From Lachnospiraceae bacterium (lineage in GTDB: Bacteria > Bacillota > Clostridia > Lachnospirales > Lachnospiraceae), in the NCBI GenBank assembly GCA_021199405.1, contig JAJQID010000098.1, positions 1 to 8,065 on the forward strand: 8,065 nucleotides of DNA. Direction: 5' to 3'. The notes under the pieces are model-generated. The model did no database searches and was not told where the DNA came from. It was given only the letters and a program-made list of their open reading frames with translations. Position 1 is the first letter of the stretch; every line of letters starts with the position of its first letter. Of this stretch, positions 1-6,063 are shown in pieces. Position numbers and translations under genes: made by a program.

Positions 1-3
1 CAT
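1..3 (-). CDS. Start codon of the next gene, truncated by the window edge (probably cas5, type I-C)
   Basis: Only the ATG (complement of 3-1) is inside the window, so nothing can be read from the protein. It is called a gene start because an ideal AGGAGG Shine-Dalgarno (complement of 14-9) sits five bases upstream and a near-consensus promoter lies further upstream. In common type I-C loci the gene after cas3 is cas5 (cas5d/cas5c), followed by cas8c and cas7. The identity here is inferred from that order and from the crRNA-like element aimed at this promoter. A non-cas gene cannot be excluded. Confidence 0.5.
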
Positions 4-8
4 GTATT

Positions 9-14
9 CCTCCT
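9..14 (-). promoter_or_regulatory. Ribosome binding site of the left-edge gene
   Basis: The minus strand reads AGGAGG, then AATAC, then ATG. This is a full anti-SD match at close spacing and marks the ATG at 3-1 as a true start. Confidence 0.8.
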
Positions 15-24
15 CTCTTTTATT

Positions 25-45
25 TTCTTTTATTTATTATCTTTA
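25..45 (+). promoter_or_regulatory. PAM and protospacer-like target of the crRNA-like element
   Basis: TTC at 25-27, the usual type I-C PAM, is followed directly by a protospacer-like stretch from 28. It pairs with the pseudo-spacer at 214-230 as follows. Positions 1-5 (TTTTA) match, position 6 is a mismatch (T33 against G219), and positions 7-8 match. A36 is then an unpaired single-base bulge, and TTATCTTTA (37-45) matches 222-230 without error. That is 16 of 18 target positions. In type I guides every sixth base is flipped out and does not pair, so the position-6 mismatch should cost nothing. A full Cascade footprint running rightwards from 28 would cover the likely start point and the -10 box (49-54) of the left-edge promoter. 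The match is seen directly; binding is inferred. Confidence 0.6.
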
Positions 46-77
46 AACAAGATAACTTACGGTAAAATATTTGTCAA
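42..77 (-). promoter_or_regulatory. Strong sigma-A-type promoter of the left-edge gene
   Basis: On the minus strand a perfect -35 box TTGACA (complement of 77-72) is followed by exactly 17 bases and then a -10 box TATCTT (complement of 54-49). Transcription would start near position 42-43, giving a leader of about 40 bases that ends in the AGGAGG site and the ATG at 3-1. A perfect 7-bp dyad, TTATCTT (37-43) and AAGATAA (49-55) with a 5-base centre, overlaps the -10 box and start point. This promoter separates the left-hand operon from cas3, which ends about 200 bases upstream of it. Confidence 0.75.
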
Positions 78-128
78 CCCCTTTTCATTAAATTAGTCAT
101 AAATTCTCTTCTCTTTCCTCTGAATTTA

Positions 129-137
129 TGCTATTCT
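129..137 (+). promoter_or_regulatory. Possible extended -10 promoter for the crRNA-like RNA
   Basis: TGC followed by TATTCT (132-137) is an extended -10 element on the plus strand, and the hexamer 17 bases upstream (TTCTCT, 109-114) is a poor -35. It would start a transcript near 144, about 30 bases before the pseudo-repeat hairpin. This is suggestive only; the whole stretch is AT-rich and such matches are common. Confidence 0.3.
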
Positions 138-172
138 GATTCCAGTTTCACCGCAGTAAGGAAGAAACTTGT

Positions 173-213
173 CTATTATTTTTAACAGCATACAAATAAT
201 AGTGGATTGAAAT
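173..213 (+). repeat. Degenerate stand-alone CRISPR repeat (pseudo-repeat), type I-C style
   Basis: CTATTATTT (173-181) and AAATAATAG (194-202) form a perfect 9-bp stem around a 12-base loop. It is followed with no gap by TGGATTGAAAT (203-213). Type I-C repeats end in TGGATTGAAAT or TGGATTGAAAC, and Cas5d cuts at the 3' base of the repeat hairpin, leaving an 11-nt 5' handle. Both features are reproduced here. The stem sequence itself is unlike the GC-rich stems of normal type I-C repeats and the loop is larger, so this is a diverged single copy, not part of an array. No second copy is found after a spacer-length gap. Confidence 0.7.
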
Positions 214-237
214 TTTTAGTTTTATCTTTATGAACCC

Positions 238-261
238 GCCGGGACGAAGCTGCGTCCCGGC
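238..261. other. Strong GC-rich hairpin between cas3 and the crRNA-like element
   Basis: GCCGGGACG (238-246) and CGTCCCGGC (253-261) form a perfect 9-bp stem with a 6-base loop in otherwise AT-rich DNA. It begins 14 bases after the cas3 stop codon when read on the minus strand, and 24 bases after the pseudo-repeat when read on the plus strand. Neither side has a T-run, so it is not a classic intrinsic terminator. It may stabilise or end the cas3 mRNA, the crRNA-like RNA, or both. Confidence 0.5.
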
Positions 262-275
262 ACTCTACATTACTC

Positions 276-2423
276 CTACCAGATCAGCACCTCCCCATCC
301 TTCTCATCTATTTCCAGCCCCATATCCTCCGAATACTTTTCTTCATTTATCAAAATCGCCATCTCTCCATCCCACTGATCCAGAACCTCCAGAAAACCAG
401 CCGCATTCAGTTTTTCAAAATCCTGTTCGTACACCTGCACCCCATAATTTCCCAGTTTCCGCATCAGATTTCTGGAATATTCCCCATATCTCAATCGTTC
501 AATCAATTGCCTTGCCTCATCCTCTTTTTCCGTCAGAATCAGCCGTGTATCGTTCTTTATCAGCTTAAACTGCTTTGCCACAGAAGCAAAGGGATAGCTC
601 CAGGATTTAACCCCCTTCTCAAACTGCTCCACAATATTCTCCTGATCCAACTGATCATCCTTGATATGATGCAATTGTTGAAAATAACTGTCTATCGCCT
701 TTAAAGACGCTATATCCTGAAAGTCCTCCACAATGTTTCGGGCAATTTCAACAGGCTGCCTGATCTCCGACGCCACGCCCGCTTTTTCCCGAAAGGAGAA
801 AACAAACGTATTGCTTTCCTCCGATTTTTTCAGGCTCTCCCGGTTGCACCGTCCGGCCGCCTGAACAACGGAATCGATTCCCGCCAGCTCCCGATATACC
901 GTCTGAAAATCCATATCCACGCCAGCCTCCACCAGACTTGTAGCAATGACAACACACTTTTCATTCTGTCTCAGACGTTCCCTGATTTCATTTAACTTTC
1001 TTTTTCGATGTGCCGGATACATCAGTGTAGAAAGATGATATACTCCTTCTCCCTGAAGTTCTTTATATATTTTCTGTACTCTTTTTCGATTATTAAAAAT
1101 ACAGAGCACCTGTTTTTCTGTGCCAAGGCGTTGAAGAAGCTCCTCTTCTGACAATTCCCCAATATTTTTTACTTCCGTCCGTTTAAAAAAGCGAAACTGC
1201 TCTTCCATTCGCGGGCAGATTTCCTGAATCATGGTTCCTTTCGTAAAAAGCTTCTCTATGGAAGGCTGTGTTGCCGTACAAAGCACAATCGTACTTCCAT
1301 AATTCACTGCCAGTTCCTCCATCACACGTATACATGGACGCAGATATTTTGTCGGCAGCTTCTGCGCCTCATCAAAAATAATCACACTATTGGCAACATT
1401 ATGCAGCTTTCTGCATTTTGCCGACCCATTTGCAAAAAAGGATTCAAAAAACTGTACATTTGTCGTCACAATCACTGGTTTATCCCAGTTTTCTGCCGCC
1501 AGCTGCATGGGTTTTAATTCTTCCGTCTCTCCATAATCCACATTGGAATGATTTTCCAGCACTGCGTTATCTCCAAGAATATCTCTGAAAACCTGCGCAT
1601 TCTGTTCAATAATACTGGTATAGGGAAGTACATAAATAATCCTGTCCTTGCCGTAAGTACAGGCATGCTTCAATGCAAAAGCGAGCGACGCAATCGTTTT
1701 CCCTCCTCCCGTCGGCACCGTCATGCTATATATTCCCGGTTCTTTTTTTCCCATTTCCAGGGAGGCTTTCAGAATTTCTGTACGGCGCCCGTTCACCGTA
1801 TTCACATCGGTGTTTTCCAGCCATGGTGAAACATATTCCAGCAATTCTTTCAAAAGCTGCGGTTCCACCTTTCCCGGCTCTCTTTTGGTTTTGCCATCAT
1901 TCATAAAATCTTCCGTATCCAGAAAATCCGCATCCACCAGACAGGAATAAACCATTCTCAGGAAAAAAGCGACCGAAAATCCACCTTTTCCAATCGGCTT
2001 TATCTTCGGTGAATTCAGGACTGGCAGTTCAATTTTATCAGCATATTCATGGTAGTTCGGGACTTTCTTCTTTGCCCGGCCGCACAGCGTTCCGCCATCT
2101 GCGGAATCCGCCTCCGTTCCCTTGTCCGGCAATCCCGCGTGATGCCCTGCCACGCAATAAGCCAGCAAGGCATATAACCCGCCTTTCTTCATCAATTCCT
2201 GTGCTCCCGCGGTGGAGTGATCCACACGCGGACCTCCATGAAGTCTGCGCTGAAATCCATCCGTTGCCTTTCCAATATCATGCATTTTCCCGGCAACATA
2301 TCCCCAATTCCACGCATAAAATGCTTCCGCGAATTTTCCTGCCAGCCTGGCAACATTTTCTCCATGCTCGTCTACTGTCTGTTCCCTCAATCCATCCTCG
2401 CTGATATGAGCCAGATATTTCAT
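276..2423 (-). CDS. cas3: CRISPR-associated Cas3 nuclease-helicase, probably type I-C
   Basis: Cas3 is the effector recruited by Cascade to nick, unwind and degrade the invader's non-target DNA strand. The protein is 715 aa from the chosen ATG. The N-terminal HD nuclease domain shows H20 (DEH), the HD pair H48-D49 in MHDIGK, H69 in DHST, H94-H95 and D164. The helicase domain shows Walker A TVPTGGGKT (235-243), the DExH-type box DEAQ (351-354), TAT (383-385), motif V around 496-506 and QAAGRCNR (521-528). All key residues are present, so it should be active. The opening YLAHISEDG and the ARLAG...VDHSTAGAQ region resemble type I-C Cas3. The ATG at 2423 is preferred over an in-frame TTG at 2450: GGAGG lies five bases upstream of the ATG, and the TTG would sit almost at the predicted transcription start. 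The stop is TAG (278-276). Confidence 0.93.
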   Translation of the reverse strand: MKYLAHISEDGLREQTVDEHGENVARLAGKFAEAFYAWNWGYVAGKMHDIGKATDGFQRRLHGGPRVDHSTAGAQELMKKGGLYALLAYCVAGHHAGLPDKGTEADSADGGTLCGRAKKKVPNYHEYADKIELPVLNSPKIKPIGKGGFSVAFFLRMVYSCLVDADFLDTEDFMNDGKTKREPGKVEPQLLKELLEYVSPWLENTDVNTVNGRRTEILKASLEMGKKEPGIYSMTVPTGGGKTIASLAFALKHACTYGKDRIIYVLPYTSIIEQNAQVFRDILGDNAVLENHSNVDYGETEELKPMQLAAENWDKPVIVTTNVQFFESFFANGSAKCRKLHNVANSVIIFDEAQKLPTKYLRPCIRVMEELAVNYGSTIVLCTATQPSIEKLFTKGTMIQEICPRMEEQFRFFKRTEVKNIGELSEEELLQRLGTEKQVLCIFNNRKRVQKIYKELQGEGVYHLSTLMYPAHRKRKLNEIRERLRQNEKCVVIATSLVEAGVDMDFQTVYRELAGIDSVVQAAGRCNRESLKKSEESNTFVFSFREKAGVASEIRQPVEIARNIVEDFQDIASLKAIDSYFQQLHHIKDDQLDQENIVEQFEKGVKSWSYPFASVAKQFKLIKNDTRLILTEKEDEARQLIERLRYGEYSRNLMRKLGNYGVQVYEQDFEKLNAAGFLEVLDQWDGEMAILINEEKYSEDMGLEIDEKDGEVLIW

Positions 2424-2428
2424 CTCGT

Positions 2429-2433
2429 CCTCC
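2429..2433 (-). promoter_or_regulatory. Ribosome binding site that fixes the cas3 start at 2423
   Basis: The minus strand reads GGAGG, ACGAG, ATG. No comparable SD precedes the in-frame TTG at 2450, so the shorter protein beginning MKYLAHISEDG is preferred. Confidence 0.8.
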
Positions 2434-2462
2434 GATATTTCATTTTTCAAAAGCCCTTAATT

Positions 2463-2490
2463 AAAATAATGATATCGCCTTTACTGTCCA
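2463..2490 (-). promoter_or_regulatory. Likely cas3 promoter
   Basis: On the minus strand TGGACA (complement of 2490-2485; five of six -35 bases) is followed by 16 bases and TATTTT (complement of 2468-2463; four of six -10 bases). Transcription would start near 2456, leaving a leader of about 33 bases before the ATG at 2423. It lies just after the terminator of the upstream operon, as expected for an independent cas3 transcript. No TTC-flanked match to the pseudo-spacer was found here. Confidence 0.45.
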
Positions 2491-2520
2491 AAAAAACGGA
2501 CTTATAGACTAAATTACATA

Positions 2521-2570
2521 TAAAAAATGGAACCAAAGCAAGTATTTTCCCTGCTTTGGTTCCTTTTTTA
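2521..2570. terminator. Intrinsic terminator of the pyrC-ABC operon (two-sided)
   Basis: GGAACCAAAGCA (2529-2540) and TGCTTTGGTTCC (2552-2563) form a perfect 12-bp stem with an 11-base loop. On the minus strand the stem is followed by ATTTTTTA (complement of 2528-2521), and on the plus strand by CCTTTTTTA. The stem starts 13 bases beyond the stop codon of the ABC gene at 2577, so its main job is to end that operon before cas3. Confidence 0.9.
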
Positions 2571-2576
2571 TTTTCC

Positions 2577-4327
2577 TCAGCTGAACTGACTCCGATACAG
2601 CTGCGCGTAGAACCCGTTCATCTCCAGCAGCTCCTCATGCTTCCCCTGCTCGATGATATGGCCGTCCCGCATGACCAGAATGATGTCCGCCTCCCGGATG
2701 GTGGACAGGCGGTGGGCTACAATAAAGCTCGTCCGGCCTTCCATCATGGTGGCAAAGGCCTTCTGGATACGGATTTCCGTGCGGGTATCGATGGAGGAGG
2801 TAGCCTCGTCCAGAATCAGCATGGGCGGCAGGCAGAGCATAACCCGGGCGATGCACAGCAGCTGCTTCTGGCCCTGGCTTAAGTTGCCGCCATCCTCCGT
2901 CAGAACCGTGTCATAGCCCTGAGGCATGCGGCGGATAAAGCTGTCCGCGTGGGCGGCTTTGGCTGCCCGGATGATCTCCTCCTCGGTGACGTCAGGCTTT
3001 CCGTAGGCGATGTTCTCCCGGACAGTGCCGCTTTTCAGCCAGGTCTCCTGGAGCACCATGCCGTAGTTGGTGCGCAGGCTCTTTCGGGTGGCGTGGCGGA
3101 TGTCCGTGCCGTCCACCGCGATTTTGCCCTTGTTGACGTCATAGAAACGCATCAGCAAATTGATGATGGTAGTCTTGCCGCAGCCAGTGGGACCCACCAG
3201 GGCTACCCTTGGCCCGGCTGTACCTTCAGATTCAGATTCTCGATCAGGGGCACATCCGGCGTATAGGAGAAATCCACCTGCTGGATATCCACCTTTCCTG
3301 ACACATCTGTCAGCGTCACCGCATCCACGTCCTCCGGAGTAAAGGAGGGCTCGTCGATCAGCTCAAACACCCGCGCCGCGCAGGCCAGGGCGTTCTGCAG
3401 CTCCGTCACCACGCCGGAAATCTCATTGAAGGGCTTGGTATACTGATTTGCATAGCTTAAAAACGTGGACAGCTGTCCCACGGTCAGGACGCCTCGGATG
3501 GCCGAGAAGGCGCCGATAATTCCCACGCTGGCATACACAATGCTGTTCACAAAACGGGTGGCCGGATTGGTGATGGAGGAAAAGAAAATAGCGTTCAGAC
3601 TGCACTTCTGAAGCCTTCCATTGATTTCCTCGAAGGTCTCCTGCGCCTCGTCCTGATAGCCGAAGGCCTGCACCACCTTCTGATTTCCCACCATCTCATC
3701 CACCAGAGAGGTCAGTTCCCCTCTGGTTTTGGACTGTAACTGAAACATGGCATAGGTTTTTCTGGCAATGTAGCTTGCCACCAGTAATGACAGCGGCGTC
3801 ACACATACCACCACAATGGCCATGCCCCAGTTCACGTAAAACATAAAGCAGAGGGTTCCCACAATGGTCAGCACGCCGGTAAACAGCTGGGTAAAGCCCA
3901 TCAGCAGGCCCTCCGAGAACTGATCCACATCCGCGATCAGACGGCTGATAATGTCGCCGGAGGCGTAGGTGTCCAGATAGCTCAGCGGCAGAGTTTCTAG
4001 ATGGTCAAAGGCCCGGGTGCGGATATCCCGCACCACCCGATAGGTGATCAGATTATTGATGTGGTTCATCAGCCACTGGGCCGCCGCTCCCGCCAGAGTA
4101 ATGATCACAATCCATTTTACAATCCGGAAAATCCCGTCAAAATCCACCTCTCCCGGACCCACAATCAGATCCACCGCGTTTCCGGTGAGGATGGGCACAT
4201 AGAGACTGGCTCCCACATAGACCGCCGCCAGACAGAGGGATAGCGCCACAAGCCATTTATAAACGCCAATAAAATCAAGAATTCTTGCCAATGTGGATTT
4301 ATGCTCGCTTAATTTCATTTTTGCCAT
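2577..4327 (-). pseudogene. ABC exporter half-transporter, consensus-site partner, broken by a one-base frameshift
   Basis: This is the second half of a heterodimeric ABC multidrug-type exporter (TM287/288, BmrCD and LmrCD family): six membrane helices followed by a nucleotide-binding domain. From the ATG at 4327, frame 1 runs 374 aa through the membrane domain and into the NBD, ending VQPGQG and TAG (3205-3203). The rest continues in another frame down to 2577: VALVGPTGCGKT (Walker A), the signature LSQGQ, Walker B MLILDEATSSID with the catalytic Glu, and the switch His in AHR. Restoring one base near 3206-3212 gives QPGQRVALVGPTG and an ordinary 583-aa protein. The start ATG overlaps the upstream stop (TGATG) with AGGAGG ahead of it; an in-frame GTG lies one codon earlier. 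The C-terminal piece has no visible SD of its own. As sequenced, the product lacks ATP-binding function. A sequencing or assembly error is possible. Confidence 0.85.
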
Positions 4328-6063
4328 CACTGCACCTCCTCTTTGGAAAGCTGGGACAGGCAGATTTCCCGGTAAACATCACAGCTCTGCAGCAGCTCGC
4401 TGTGTGTGCCAAGCCCCGCCAGCCGACCGTCGTCCATCACCAGAATCAGATCCGCGTTCCGGATGGTGGATACCCTCTGGGAAACAATAAACACAGTCAT
4501 ATTCTGCGTATTCTCCTTAATGGCATGGCGCAGCGCGGCATCGGTCGCAAAGTCCAGCGCGGAGGCCGAGTCGTCCATAATCAGAATCTCCGGCTGCCTG
4601 ACTAAGGCTCTGGCGATGGTCAGCCGCTGCCGCTGACCGCCGGACAGATTTTTGCCGTTCTGCTCGATTTCAAGCGACAGGCCCTGCCCCTTCTGATCCA
4701 CGAACTCCCGGGCCTGGGCGGTATCCAGCGCCTGATAAATCTCCTCGTCCGTGGCATCCTTTTTGCCCCAGCACATATTTTCCTTTAATGTACCCTTAAA
4801 AAGAACGGATTTCTGCGGTACGACGCCCACCTTATTCCGCAGGACATCCAGCGTATACTCACGCACATCCGTGCCGTCCACCAGAACCTGTCCCTCACGC
4901 ACATCGTAAAAGCGGGGGATCAGGTTGACTACAGAGGTTTTGCCGGAGCCGGTGCCGCCGATAATGCCCACAGTCTGACCGGGCTGCACTTCAAAATCAA
5001 TCTTTTCCAGCGAGTCCTCTTTTGCATTTTTATATCTGAAAAATACATTCTTAAATGAGACACAGGGGGCAGACTTCTCTTCCGACAACCCATTTCCTTC
5101 ATATTTTCCGCCCACGATGCTGGTCTCAATATCCATCACCGCACTGATACGGTTGGCGCAGGCAAAGGCCTTGGACATGGACACAATCAGGTTGGCCATC
5201 TTGATTAATTCCACCAGAATCTGAGACATATAATTGACCAGCGCCACCGTCTCGCCCTGGGTCAGCACACCGATATTTACCTGCTTTCCGGAAATCCAGA
5301 TGATCGCCACAATGGAAAGATTGATGATCACATAGGTGATGGGGTTCATCAGCGCGGAAATCTTGCCCACAAAGACCTGGGACTGCACCAATGCGCCGTT
5401 CTCCTCCCTGAAGCGTCTGGTCTCCGCCTCCTGGCGGTTGAACGCCCGGATGACGCGCACACCGGTCAGGTTTTCTCTGGTGGTGCGGGTTACCTGATCC
5501 AGCTGCTGCTGTACTTTTTTATACAGGGGCATACTGATGGCCATGATGCCAAAAACCACCAGACACAGCAGCGGGATGGTCACCAGAAAGGTCAGCGCCG
5601 CCTTCACATTGACTGTAAAGGACATGATCATGGCACCCAGCACGATAAAGGGGGAACGGAGCAAAAGGCGCAGCGTCAGATTTAACCCTGACTGCACCTG
5701 ATTTACATCGCTGGTCATACGGGTGATCAGCGTGGCTGTGCCCACCACATCCTGCTCGGTATAGGACAGGGTCTGAATATGGCGGAACAGATCGTTTCTG
5801 AGGGAGGTGGAAAAGCCCACCGCCGCCTTGGCCGCAAAATACTGGGCCGTCAGGGAACAGGTCAGTCCCACCACCGCCAGCAGCACCAGAATGCCTCCCA
5901 TGCGGAAAATATAGGCTGCGTCCTCATTTTTGATGCCCACATCGATGATCTGCGCCATCACCAGAGGCACAAAGAGCTCAAAGCTGGCCTCCAGCATTTT
6001 AAAAAGGGGGGCAAGAATGCTCTCCTTTTTATAGTCCTTTAAATATTTCAGAAGTTTCTTCAT
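4327..6063 (-). CDS. ABC exporter half-transporter with a degenerate ATP site
   Basis: This 578-aa protein has an N-terminal six-helix exporter membrane domain (about residues 15-310) and a C-terminal nucleotide-binding domain. It would sit in the cytoplasmic membrane and export drugs, lipids or peptides; the substrate cannot be read from sequence. The NBD shows Walker A GGTGSGKT (369-376), Q-loop Q417 and a canonical LSGGQ signature (473-477). The catalytic glutamate after Walker B is Asp (IMDD, D498), and the switch-loop histidine is Gln (SQR, Q529). These are hallmarks of the non-hydrolysing half of heterodimeric exporters such as TM287. Its LSGGQ would complete the active site on the downstream partner. 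The ATG (6063-6061) overlaps the pyrC stop as ATGA and is preceded by GAGGAGG, so translation is probably coupled to pyrC. Confidence 0.92.
   Translation of the reverse strand: MKKLLKYLKDYKKESILAPLFKMLEASFELFVPLVMAQIIDVGIKNEDAAYIFRMGGILVLLAVVGLTCSLTAQYFAAKAAVGFSTSLRNDLFRHIQTLSYTEQDVVGTATLITRMTSDVNQVQSGLNLTLRLLLRSPFIVLGAMIMSFTVNVKAALTFLVTIPLLCLVVFGIMAISMPLYKKVQQQLDQVTRTTRENLTGVRVIRAFNRQEAETRRFREENGALVQSQVFVGKISALMNPITYVIINLSIVAIIWISGKQVNIGVLTQGETVALVNYMSQILVELIKMANLIVSMSKAFACANRISAVMDIETSIVGGKYEGNGLSEEKSAPCVSFKNVFFRYKNAKEDSLEKIDFEVQPGQTVGIIGGTGSGKTSVVNLIPRFYDVREGQVLVDGTDVREYTLDVLRNKVGVVPQKSVLFKGTLKENMCWGKKDATDEEIYQALDTAQAREFVDQKGQGLSLEIEQNGKNLSGGQRQRLTIARALVRQPEILIMDDSASALDFATDAALRHAIKENTQNMTVFIVSQRVSTIRNADLILVMDDGRLAGLGTHSELLQSCDVYREICLSQLSKEEVQ

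Larger units (their letters stand above)
173..261 (+). ncRNA. Candidate crRNA-like Cas-regulating RNA (CreR-like)
   Basis: This RNA would run antiparallel to the cas genes. It consists of the pseudo-repeat hairpin and handle (173-213), a pseudo-spacer starting at 214, and a GC-rich hairpin (238-261) that could form the 3' end. After processing at the base of the first hairpin it would carry the handle TGGAUUGAAAU and a guide matching the promoter of the left-edge gene next to a TTC PAM. Its own locus is flanked by GAAAT instead of TTC, so it would not target itself. Known crRNA-like cas regulators (CreR), and the CreA antitoxins that guard cas loci, use partial guide matches to recruit Cascade for repression without cleavage. 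This layout fits that class. A possible extended -10 (TGC TATTCT, 129-137) lies upstream with only a weak -35. Exact ends are guesses. Confidence 0.6.

Noticed and set aside
142..171. Second repeat-like hairpin (AGTTTC/GAAACT) ending in GAAGAAAC, considered as another CRISPR repeat
   Set aside because: The handle matches the type I-C consensus at only about six of eleven positions and the hairpin does not sit directly before it.
173..275. A true mini CRISPR array
   Set aside because: Only one repeat-like unit is present; no second copy of the handle or stem follows at a spacer-length distance.
230..568. Plus-strand open frame of 112 codons starting inside the pseudo-spacer, considered as a guarded toxin
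   Set aside because: It has no ribosome binding site, is proline-rich low-complexity, and lies almost wholly antisense to the 3' end of cas3. It reads as the shadow of cas3 codons.
3203..3212. Programmed -1 frameshifting in the ABC gene
   Set aside because: The junction reads GGC CAA GGG TAG, which is not a standard slippery heptamer, and ABC exporters are not known to be made this way.
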